A DNA stretch of 5,746 nucleotides. It comes from a bacterium (lineage in GTDB: Bacteria; SZUA-79; Acidulodesulfobacterales; Acidulodesulfobacteraceae). Position numbers and translations under genes: made by a program. Numbering within the stretch: the first letter of the stretch is position 1; every line of letters starts with the position of its first letter. The stretch is from positions 1 through 5,746 of the forward strand of contig JAJZLA010000124.1 of NCBI GenBank assembly GCA_021803845.1, given 5' to 3'. The notes under the pieces are model-generated. The model made no database searches. It saw nothing but the letters and a program-made list of their open reading frames with translations, and was not told where the DNA came from. Of this stretch, positions 1-5,746 are shown piece after piece.

Positions 1-179
1 TCTAATATTTCCATGCAATTTAAGAAAAAGTCAGCCTTAAAATCACCTCTAGATATTTTGACATTAAACGATTCAGGTTCTAATTTTTCTCCGAATTTTA
101 TTAATTTTTTACACATTTCCTTCGAGCCGACCCCCTCCCTTTTCATTTCTGCTCTAATTAATCTTCCGGCTTTATTCAT
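1..179 (-). CDS. DUF6471 domain protein, 3' end beyond the window
   Basis: The minus strand reads open for 59 codons from ATG (177-179) to the window edge. Its sequence follows the DUF6471 pattern: AGRLIRAEMKREGV near residues 4-17, then KISRGDFKADFFLNCMEIL at residues 41-59. Family members are small proteins, widespread on mobile elements, that look like Xre/repressor-type helix-turn-helix domains. A DNA-binding or regulatory role is inference, not established. An in-frame TAA (192-194) limits the start to ATG at 179 or GTG at 191. No clear Shine-Dalgarno sequence precedes either, and ATG at 179 fits the family start well. The gene diverges from the pseudogene at 508. A palindrome and a plausible promoter lie just upstream, which fits autoregulation. 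A 107-codon plus-strand frame across the same DNA (13-336) is a shadow. Confidence 0.8.
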   Translation of the reverse strand, partial: MNKAGRLIRAEMKREGVGSKEMCKKLIKFGEKLEPESFNVKISRGDFKADFFLNCMEIL

Positions 180-202
180 AGTATTTTGCACTTATTTTAT
201 TA

Positions 203-222
203 TATTATCATTTATGATAATA
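203..222. promoter_or_regulatory. 20-bp palindrome, possible operator of the DUF6471 gene
   Basis: TATTATCAT (203-211) and ATGATAATA (214-222) are perfect 9-bp inverted arms around a TT centre. The palindrome starts directly beside the predicted -10 box (223-228) of the minus-strand gene and covers the expected transcription start, a usual place for a repressor site. Binding by the DUF6471 protein is inference. In such AT-rich DNA a chance palindrome is possible, but nine perfect pairs next to a promoter is notable. Confidence 0.4.
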
Positions 223-251
223 AATATATACAAATTTGATAATATTTGCAA
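223..251 (-). promoter_or_regulatory. Candidate sigma-70-type promoter for the DUF6471 gene
   Basis: Read on the minus strand, TTGCAA (246-251) is followed by a 17-nt spacer and TATATT (223-228). The boxes match the -35 consensus at 4 of 6 positions and the -10 consensus at 5 of 6. Transcription would begin near 216, inside the palindrome, giving a leader of about 37 nt before ATG at 179. The surroundings are very AT-rich, so the -10 match alone means little; correct spacing and position are the main support. Confidence 0.35.
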
Positions 252-409
252 CAATAAATTATTATATTTAAATCATAAAACAACTAATCCCTTTACCGGA
301 ATAGCAACAATTAACCCTGATCCCCAAAAATCTTGAAAAAATATATATTAGGTGTTATAGTAAAATGTATCTGAAATGCTTATTAAGATTATATATGCCC
401 CCTCCATTT

Positions 410-428
410 TAATTAAATATTTTAATTA
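410..428. repeat. Short AT-only inverted repeat
   Basis: TAATTAAA (410-417) and TTTAATTA (421-428) are perfect 8-bp arms around TAT. The repeat lies about 80 nt upstream of the plus-strand start at 508. It could be a regulator site, but the arms contain no G or C and such repeats arise easily in this composition. Confidence 0.25.
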
Positions 429-507
429 GTATTTATAAACATCAATTATAAAAATACATATTATGTTCTTTAAAAAGTTCTTAATATAGGCATGAAATAG
501 CAAGAAT

Positions 508-1120
<613 letters not shown>

Positions 1121-1122
1121 AC

Positions 1123-2130
1123 TTAAATATCATCTATCTTTTCCGGTGTAAGAAATTGCTTCTTGTCATAGAAAATTAAGAAGTAGATGACCAAACAAAT
1201 AAAGATAATATTCAATATAAATGCTAATATCGTGAATATTAATGTAGTGATGAATAATTTATATGACGCTATTGAAATGGAAACAAATATACCAGCGATA
1301 AAGGGTAAACCGTATATATAAAATTTTTCCAACCTTTGTTTTTTCTTCTCTGATTTTTTAAATTTTTCCAATATCCATATAGTATTTGAAATTTCATCTT
1401 TCTTTAGTTTATCTGCAAATTTTTCAAACCTATAAATAATATCTATGTCAGTAACACCAATTTTTTTTAAAATATCTTCTTGAATTTCCAAGGTAATATC
1501 TTTTTCCATGAACATTTTTTGTAGTTTTTTAATTCTGTCATCTCTCCACCAATATGAAGGACCTCCATCATCATCCATATATTTACTCTGAAGCTCTTGA
1601 TGTCCATAAATTCGTTCGGGAACTTCTGCAAGTGAAATTAAAATCAACTGGCAAATAGGAATATATGGATAAATTTTAAGTGTCGTTTTGGAATAGTTTA
1701 CAAGCTGTAAAGGCATATGGCCTTTCCAGCCTGGGTTTATAAAATCGCAATTAATATTAACTCCAAGTCCTAATCGTCCAAAACTACTTCTGCCTTCTAT
1801 CTTACCTGCAATATTTTCTGGCATTTTAAATTTCTCATAAACTCTTCCTAGAATAAATTCACCTGATTTTATTTCTATATATTCTTCGTCTCTTAATATT
1901 ATATCTTTCCAGTAATGTCGTGGAGAAAGTTCAAGTAATTGACTCTTTCGTAAGTCAATGGACATGAGCAACTTAGACCTGCGTCTAGGCTTCCAAAATA
2001 TATTATCGAGACGGAGGTCAACTGAACAGGGCTGTATTTGTTTAGAGTCATCAAAAGGATGATTCTTATTTGAATATTCAAAATTAAGTTCGCCGAGCTT
2101 ATTGCGGATTTCCTTGTCAATTAAGTACAT
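1123..2130 (-). CDS. Membrane-anchored dCTP deaminase/dUTPase-fold protein, probable pseudoenzyme
   Basis: This 335-aa protein has a Dcd-like domain (about 1-195), a charged helical linker (200-268) and a hydrophobic C-terminus (271-321) that should form a two-segment membrane hairpin. Dcd signatures are QPCSVDLRLDN (33-43), EGRSSFGRLGLGV (112-124), INPGWKGHMPLQLVN (131-145) and a KY-containing C-terminal segment (183-191). The binding residues Arg114, Ser115, Ser116 and Arg119 are kept. The catalytic Glu of deaminases (Glu138 in E. coli Dcd, by eye alignment) is Gln142 (codon CAG, 1705-1707). The conserved Asp of the (I)DPGW motif, the dUTPase-type catalytic residue in bifunctional homologues, is Asn132 (AAC, 1735-1737). 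Ordinary Dcd is about 190 aa, soluble and trimeric. I infer nucleotide binding without turnover, coupled to the membrane. The start overlaps the upstream stop in TAATG, indicating translational coupling. Fold confidence is high; function is unknown. Confidence 0.8.
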   Translation of the reverse strand: MYLIDKEIRNKLGELNFEYSNKNHPFDDSKQIQPCSVDLRLDNIFWKPRRRSKLLMSIDLRKSQLLELSPRHYWKDIILRDEEYIEIKSGEFILGRVYEKFKMPENIAGKIEGRSSFGRLGLGVNINCDFINPGWKGHMPLQLVNYSKTTLKIYPYIPICQLILISLAEVPERIYGHQELQSKYMDDDGGPSYWWRDDRIKKLQKMFMEKDITLEIQEDILKKIGVTDIDIIYRFEKFADKLKKDEISNTIWILEKFKKSEKKKQRLEKFYIYGLPFIAGIFVSISIASYKLFITTLIFTILAFILNIIFICLVIYFLIFYDKKQFLTPEKIDDI

Positions 2131-2336
2131 TATTTAAACCATGCCTTTATATCTTTCATTGCAAAGGAACGATTGGCTTTCTTTCCTAAGTCATATGCAT
2201 CTATCAGCCAGCTTTCTTCTGGATGCCATTCTGTTGAGCCAAACCAAATTTTTATAGGAATAACATCTCTAATTGTAGTCTCGCCACGATAATTTGTATA
2301 AAGAATCTTTACTATTTGTTTTTCATTTTCTTTCAT
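2130..2336 (-). CDS. Small WYL-like domain protein
   Basis: This 68-aa protein consists of one compact beta-rich domain. Its pattern, YTNYRGETTIRDVIPIKIWF (13-32), then STEWHPEESWLIDAYDL (34-50) and NRSFAMKDIKAWF (55-67), matches small stand-alone proteins related to the WYL fold. In WYL domains the W-L-aromatic segment and the later (R)xFxxxxI segment line a ligand- or nucleic-acid-binding surface. There is no DNA-binding helix-turn-helix here, unlike full WYL regulators. Its TAA shares a base with the ATG of the membrane-anchored Dcd-like gene (TAATG at 2128-2132), so the two are almost surely co-translated and probably work together, perhaps as sensor or modulator plus effector (inference). 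The start ATG (2334-2336) lacks a strong Shine-Dalgarno sequence. A 190-nt gap separates it from the end of tniQ. Confidence 0.7.
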   Translation of the reverse strand: MKENEKQIVKILYTNYRGETTIRDVIPIKIWFGSTEWHPEESWLIDAYDLGKKANRSFAMKDIKAWFK

Positions 2337-2381
2337 TATTGTATATCATCTTTGTAGATATGTAATGGTTTGATAATTTAC

Positions 2382-2411
2382 GATATAAAATATTTTCCGT
2401 TATTTAGGCAA
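2382..2411 (-). promoter_or_regulatory. Weak candidate promoter of the WYL-like/Dcd-like gene pair
   Basis: In the 190-nt gap between tniQ and the WYL-like gene, the minus strand reads TTGCCT (2406-2411), 18 nt, then TATATC (2382-2387); a 17-nt spacing gives TTATAT instead. The leader would be roughly 40 nt. The match is modest and the DNA is AT-rich. The rest of the gap (2337-2526) shows no gene, hairpin terminator or transposon end, so read-through from tniQ is also possible. Confidence 0.2.
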
Positions 2412-2526
2412 AAATATAAGTCTATTGAGTGTACTTAGATATTTTATGTTATACTATATATAATTTTCTTTTGCAAGCTATTTAAACTCGTTATCAGAAT
2501 CTTCTTTGCTGTACCAAAAGATATCT

Positions 2527-3729
2527 TTATTGGTAGTTTATATTATTCAGTAAAAATTGATTAAATACCCTCCCTTTTTTGCAACTATTACATATATGAA
2601 ATGTTTTAAACAAGTTTTTTAAACTCGGCTTTATTCCCATTTTTGCAAGATAAATCATAGCATTTTGAGTTTCTATGATATTCCATGAATACTTGGTTTT
2701 ATTCATTATATCACGAATTTCCGAAAACCAGAAAGGAATATACGGCAAATCTTTCGTCAATTTTTTAACGGTTAATCGGTTATCTTTGCAGAATTCTATT
2801 ATGTTTTCTTTATTTTCAAATATCCGCATTAATCCTGAAAACAACACAAATTGCTGTTTTATATCGAGTTCCATAACAAAAGGTATCCCCGGCGTATTTG
2901 AAACCGGCAGTTCGTCGTTTTCCAAGATACCTGATTCAACAGGTAAATTTTTCCTATGTCCGCCTTTTATTAAGTTGGTAAAACGGTTTAATATATAAAA
3001 AAAGAAAAAAGAATAGTAATAATTATTTTCGTATTCAAACATTCCTTTTTCAAGAATATCGTAAATTTTTTCTATCGCCTTTAATCCGTAAGAATTTTCG
3101 CTTATAAATTCTGGTTCGGCATTTTTAAAAGAAAATCCGCATTTGCGGCAGTGAGGAAAATCGCCGTCGTAAAGCCTTTTATGAATTACAAACGGCTCGC
3201 CGCATGAAGGACATTTGTCTATCAAAAAACATTTGTGTTTTATGCAGGCCGTAGAGAAAAACAGTCTCCATGTTTTTCTTAAATAAGGCTGTTTATCTTC
3301 TTTTAAACATAAAGGGCATACTCTTTGCGCATGCTGTCTTATATTTCTTTTACGCCTCAATATAGGCATAATAAAAGCGTTCCTGTTATTATAATGTATA
3401 GTTTCGGAAAGCCGGCCTTCGTAAGATTTAAGAGTCATGCCGTAAAATATCTCTTTTTTATATCCGGTTTTTTGAGATAAACGGTTAATGAAAGAATCTT
3501 GATTATAAAGGTCTAAATCGTTATCCCAAAGATGATAATCGTATTCAGGAAAATATAAGTTTAAAAACGTTGCGGGGTCGGAATGGTGCATATAGGCAGT
3601 TCTTATAAGCCACGACGAAAGCAGTTCGTCGTTAAGCGGCAGAGGTCTTATTCTGAACATCGAGTCCGCTATAGACCTTTTGTCTATTGCTCTGACTTTA
3701 TATGCAAATATTTTATCCGCAGTCTGCAT
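2527..3729 (-). CDS. tniQ: TniQ family transposon target-selection protein
   Basis: This 400-aa protein belongs to the TniQ/TnsD family, which selects insertion sites for Tn7- and Tn5053-like transposons and recruits the TniB/TnsC ATPase. The family opening is at residues 28-43 (RPLPLNDELLSSWLIR). A zinc-binding cluster follows: CPLC (138-141), CIKH (162-165), CPSC (173-176) and CRKC (194-197). The C-terminal half is helical and less conserved, with a further CNSC (380-383) near the end. Length is close to Tn5053 TniQ and shorter than Tn7 TnsD. The start at 3729 is chosen because GGAGG lies 7 nt upstream, although an ATG at 3660 would begin nearer the family motif. The ATG overlaps the tniB stop in TAATG. 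The target it recognises cannot be told from the window. No frameshift is seen. Confidence 0.93.
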   Translation of the reverse strand: MQTADKIFAYKVRAIDKRSIADSMFRIRPLPLNDELLSSWLIRTAYMHHSDPATFLNLYFPEYDYHLWDNDLDLYNQDSFINRLSQKTGYKKEIFYGMTLKSYEGRLSETIHYNNRNAFIMPILRRKRNIRQHAQRVCPLCLKEDKQPYLRKTWRLFFSTACIKHKCFLIDKCPSCGEPFVIHKRLYDGDFPHCRKCGFSFKNAEPEFISENSYGLKAIEKIYDILEKGMFEYENNYYYSFFFFYILNRFTNLIKGGHRKNLPVESGILENDELPVSNTPGIPFVMELDIKQQFVLFSGLMRIFENKENIIEFCKDNRLTVKKLTKDLPYIPFWFSEIRDIMNKTKYSWNIIETQNAMIYLAKMGIKPSLKNLFKTFHICNSCKKGRVFNQFLLNNINYQ

Positions 3730-4658
3730 TATACTGCCTCCAAATCGTCTATACTGCGCCTTAAAGACGGCTGAATGTAGCCGGTGCTTTTTACTTCGTC
3801 CAAAGTTATTTTTTCTTTGCGGCTTTTAATTGCATAAATTGCGGATAAACTTATTATTTCAATTATCTCGCCCAAGAGTCCTTCGCTCATATCTAAAATA
3901 TATTCGGCAAGTTTATCGTTTTCCGCAATATTGGATTCTTTTTTCAGGGGAAGTATTTTTTCTATTGATTTAAGCAGAGTCAGATATTCTTTGTTAAAAT
4001 TCCACCTTTTTAAATACATCGGTTTAAATCTCGAACTTATTTGAAAATCGGTATTGGTAGCGTTAAGCGCCTCTTTGATTCCGACAAGCACGATAGGCAT
4101 TAAGAGTTTATTATTAAGGTTTTTTAAACCGTTCATAAATTCTTTCTGTTTTGCAACCGAACCGCTTAAAATATTGTGTATTTCATCGACTATAAGGATT
4201 TTAGTACCCAGTTTTGAAAAATAATAAGTGATTTCGGCATCTTTTCTTGACAAAGAATCGCTTTTCTTAAAAGGTATCAAAATCTCGTCAAGTATGGAGT
4301 CGTAGAACATAGAGATATCGGGTCTCGGAGGAGCCTGAACGATAATAACTGGTACGGCGTCCGTTTCTATCCCGTCCGTCGGCATATGCATCTTTAAAAA
4401 CTTTTTAACTACGCTGGTTTTTCCGTTATTGCTGTCTCCGACTATGAGAAGGCAGGGCATTCTCGATTTTTTAGGCTCTATTAGCAGTTCTTCAAGCTTA
4501 TTTAATACCTTTTGAGCCCCCGGATAAACTATAAACCGTTCTCTTTTAATGTAGTCAATTCTTTCCTCGTCGGTTTTTTCGAGATATTCCATAGACTTGG
4601 GAATAAGCCTTAAAACGGTATTTCCTGCCGATTTTAAATCATCTTTTTTATTGCCCAT
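3729..4658 (-). CDS. tniB: TniB/TnsC family AAA+ transposition ATPase
   Basis: This 309-aa AAA+ protein is the ATP-dependent regulator of the transposon. In characterised relatives (TnsC, MuB) it assembles on target DNA, links the TniQ-bound site to the transposase, and its ATP hydrolysis helps control target choice. Walker A is GDSNNGKT (74-81) and Walker B is ILIVDE (154-159), followed by IHN. LVGIKEA (191-197) fits the sensor-1 strand. SSRF (208-211) supplies the expected arginine finger, Arg210. The N-terminal 65 residues, with ERIDYIKRERFIVYPGAQ (32-49), match the segment before the ATPase core in TniB proteins. The start at 4658 is supported by AGAGG 7 nt upstream, and the gap to tniA is 14 nt. 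The stop overlaps tniQ. All key motifs are intact. Confidence 0.95.
   Translation of the reverse strand: MGNKKDDLKSAGNTVLRLIPKSMEYLEKTDEERIDYIKRERFIVYPGAQKVLNKLEELLIEPKKSRMPCLLIVGDSNNGKTSVVKKFLKMHMPTDGIETDAVPVIIVQAPPRPDISMFYDSILDEILIPFKKSDSLSRKDAEITYYFSKLGTKILIVDEIHNILSGSVAKQKEFMNGLKNLNNKLLMPIVLVGIKEALNATNTDFQISSRFKPMYLKRWNFNKEYLTLLKSIEKILPLKKESNIAENDKLAEYILDMSEGLLGEIIEIISLSAIYAIKSRKEKITLDEVKSTGYIQPSLRRSIDDLEAV
3737..3741 (-). promoter_or_regulatory. Shine-Dalgarno site of tniQ
   Basis: The minus strand reads GGAGG, then 7 nt, then ATG at 3727-3729. The site lies inside the last codons of tniB. It decides the start at 3729 over the internal ATG at 3658-3660, which has no comparable site. Confidence 0.75.
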
Positions 4659-4665
4659 TTTTTCG

Positions 4666-4670
4666 CCTCT
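4666..4670 (-). promoter_or_regulatory. Shine-Dalgarno site of tniB
   Basis: The minus strand reads AGAGG, then 7 nt (CGAAAAA), then ATG at 4656-4658. It lies in the 14-nt tniA-tniB gap and so supports this start. Confidence 0.6.
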
Positions 4671-4672
4671 TT

Positions 4673-5701
4673 TTACAAATCGTCGTCATAGTTATCTATT
4701 TCAAATACTTCCGTTTCGTCGCTTTGCTCGTCTTTATACTTATCTGAGCCCGTTTTTTTAAGCGGTTTTTGGCTGACGTTTTCCGTTTTTGTATCGTCGC
4801 CTGCAGAAAGTTTTTCGGTATTTTTATTATAAGCAGGTTCTAACTTGAGCTGGCTTTCTATTTCAAGTTTCATTTTCTCTTTATGGTGATTGTTCGACGA
4901 AAGCTTTCTTCTGGCGGTTTTAGTTTTTTCGAACGATTCAGCTTCAAGCCGATTTAATTTTTTAATCGCCTGAAACAGCCTGGTTTCGTCATAATCTTTT
5001 AAGCCCTCTTTTTTAAGGTATCTCTTTGCCTCTCTGATATCCCATATCGAAACGCATGGATTTCCCATATTCCTGTAAGGTATAGGAAAATACATTTTAA
5101 GGTCCTGGTCATAAAAATAAATTGTGCTGATATCTCTGGGGTCGAATCTTATAGTAAAAATTTTTCTTTTTCTGCCGTTATTGTCTTTTATGCTTATGTA
5201 TTTTCTTAATACATCGCTGTAATATTTGATATTCTCGAAAGATATGCCGTCTTTCTGAACGGATCTTTCGGCTATAGGCAAAAGAGATATTCTTATTCTT
5301 TCGGCTTCTTCCCTGCCTATAATATCCGGCAGTCCCGTTCCCGCCGTTTTATCGTCGCCCAGTATGCCTGTTTCGTATTTTTTTTCGGGCGTCATATTGA
5401 GTTCGGAATGGATAGATTTATGGTAAACATTGACTATAAATTCCGCTATCCACTTTTCGAGTTCTTTTAAGGTAAATACGGCTTTTGCCTCGGAGTCGTA
5501 TTCGCCTCTTTCTTTTGGATTGGAAAAAGTCGTGCCTGAAAGAGTGTGTATGCGCATATTCATCGTTTTTACGACTCTTTCTATGTGTCCTCCGTAATAA
5601 GGAGCTCCTCTGGGTCTGAAATCTATTCCTATATTAAATTCCTGACAGAATCTTTTTAGTCCTTCCCCTCTGAACTCTGCGGCGTTATCGAGATGTATAG
5701 T
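4673..5701 (-). CDS. tniA: TniA/TnsB family DDE transposase, 5' part missing
   Basis: This is the C-terminal part of the rve-fold transposase that cuts and joins transposon ends. Trustworthy coding starts at about 5701, shortly before IHLDNAAEF, whose Asp (5687-5689) is the second D of the DDE triad. GGHIERVVKTMN holds the catalytic Glu (5579-5581), with the 35 residues between them that this family shows. Then come the segment ending the core (HSELNMTPEKKYE) and the Mu-type C-terminal barrel, with FDPRDISTIYFYD and VSIWDIREAKRYL. A charged, acidic tail ends in NYDDDL; in TnsB the tail contacts the ATPase. The first D and the N-terminal DNA-binding domains are absent. The frame stays open to the window edge, but bases 5702-5746 are an inverted copy of 5541-5585. 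Those codons are therefore not real tniA sequence, and the apparent GTG start at 5743 is spurious. Confidence 0.92.
   Translation of the reverse strand, partial: TIHLDNAAEFRGEGLKRFCQEFNIGIDFRPRGAPYYGGHIERVVKTMNMRIHTLSGTTFSNPKERGEYDSEAKAVFTLKELEKWIAEFIVNVYHKSIHSELNMTPEKKYETGILGDDKTAGTGLPDIIGREEAERIRISLLPIAERSVQKDGISFENIKYYSDVLRKYISIKDNNGRKRKIFTIRFDPRDISTIYFYDQDLKMYFPIPYRNMGNPCVSIWDIREAKRYLKKEGLKDYDETRLFQAIKKLNRLEAESFEKTKTARRKLSSNNHHKEKMKLEIESQLKLEPAYNKNTEKLSAGDDTKTENVSQKPLKKTGSDKYKDEQSDETEVFEIDNYDDDL
5541..5585 (+). repeat. Inner arm of a 45-bp perfect inverted repeat
   Basis: This segment is normal tniA sequence, encoding the stretch from the catalytic Glu to about RIHTL. Its exact reverse complement is at 5702-5746. 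The match breaks immediately after 5585 (T against A). Confidence 0.95.
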
Positions 5702-5746
5702 CATAGAAAGAGTCGTAAAAACGATGAATATGCGCATACACACTCT
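5702..5746 (-). repeat. Outer arm of the inverted repeat, at the window edge
   Basis: The last 45 bases are an exact reverse complement of 5541-5585, separated from it by 116 nt, and the match runs to the final base. It replaces the tniA sequence expected before the IHLDNAAEF motif. The most likely cause is a fold-back chimera at a contig end, from amplification or assembly. A real inverted duplication is less likely. Confidence 0.95.

Larger units (their letters stand above)
192..507. other. AT-rich divergent intergenic region
   Basis: This is the spacer between the minus-strand DUF6471 gene and the plus-strand pseudogene at 508. Besides the promoter and palindrome on its left side and the AT-rich inverted repeat at 410-428, I see no gene, tRNA, terminator or recognisable transposon end. 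A 24-codon open stretch on the minus strand (273-347) has no start codon or recognised family. No convincing promoter for the plus-strand gene at 508 was found. Confidence 0.6.
2527..5701 (-). mobile_element. Tn7/Tn5053-superfamily transposon core (tniABQ), partial
   Basis: The gene order tniA-tniB-tniQ on one strand, with near-zero spacing, is the conserved core of Tn5053-like elements and also of the transposition module of CRISPR-associated transposons. In known elements tniA lies nearest one end and cargo follows tniQ, so the genes at 1123-2336 and perhaps further left are candidate cargo. Neither terminal repeat nor a target duplication is visible. No resolvase follows tniQ within the window. 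TnsA, if present, would lie upstream of tniA, outside it. Confidence 0.85.

Noticed and set aside
13..336. 107-codon plus-strand open frame with a hydrophobic middle
   Set aside because: Its first half is antisense to the DUF6471 coding sequence, whose family pattern is clear on the minus strand, and the rest is low-complexity AT-rich DNA.
273..347. 24-codon minus-strand open stretch upstream of the DUF6471 gene, with a hydrophobic, protein-like C-terminus
   Set aside because: It lies between two stops without a start codon and I do not recognise its sequence; chance or an unrecognisable remnant.
1899..2120. Second minus-strand open frame overlapping the Dcd-like gene
   Set aside because: It lies within a gene with clear family motifs in another frame and has no recognisable protein features.
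2468..2520. CTTTTG (2468-2473) and CAAAAG (2515-2520) as a possible terminator hairpin after tniQ
   Set aside because: Six AT-rich pairs separated by 41 nt, with no stable GC stem followed by a T run on the minus strand.
2478..2537. 19-codon minus-strand stretch after tniQ, rich in acidic and aromatic residues, that looks like a protein C-terminus
   Set aside because: It has no start and no recognised relative, and is one base out of frame with tniQ. A frameshifted tniQ tail is conceivable but unsupported.
2675..2998. 107-codon plus-strand frame opposite tniQ
   Set aside because: Antisense shadow of a well-supported TniQ reading frame.
3583..3774. 63-codon plus-strand frame opposite the tniB/tniQ junction
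   Set aside because: Antisense shadow; the overlapping minus-strand stop/start with its Shine-Dalgarno site explains this DNA.

Overview
The window is AT-rich bacterial DNA, probably a contig from an uncultured or poorly sampled bacterium. The proteins do not identify a taxon, and I do not assign one. It contains no rRNA, tRNA or CRISPR array. The right end looks like a contig end, because its last 45 bases are a perfect inverted copy of sequence 116 bases inward.

Right part (2527-5746, minus strand): the core of a Tn7/Tn5053-superfamily transposon. In order of transcription it holds tniA (DDE transposase, 5' part missing), tniB (AAA+ ATPase) and tniQ (zinc-binding target-selection protein). 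The three are tightly packed: 14 nt separate tniA from tniB, and tniB overlaps tniQ in a TAATG. TniA carries out strand transfer, TniB is the ATP-dependent regulator and adaptor, and TniQ should choose the target. No transposon end, resolvase, TnsA or Cas gene is visible.

Middle part (1123-2336, minus strand): a two-gene cassette that is probably cargo, again joined by a TAATG. The first gene encodes a 68-aa WYL-like protein. The second encodes a 335-aa protein with a dCTP deaminase/dUTPase fold and a C-terminal membrane hairpin. It keeps the fold and nucleotide-binding signatures, but both catalytic carboxylates appear amidated (Asp to Asn132, Glu to Gln142). That suggests a membrane-anchored nucleotide sensor or effector rather than an enzyme. 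This is the most interesting part of the window.

Left part (1-1120): a plus-strand relic of a restriction-modification or similar defence locus (508-1120). The N-terminus of a nuclease/helicase-type protein is joined by deletion to the C-terminus of a DNA methyltransferase, which also has a frameshift. At the left edge is the 5' part of a minus-strand DUF6471 gene (1-179), missed by a simple ORF search. It has a plausible promoter and a 20-bp palindrome over the predicted transcription start. The picture is a mobile element beside, or carrying, defence-type cargo, with older cargo decaying.
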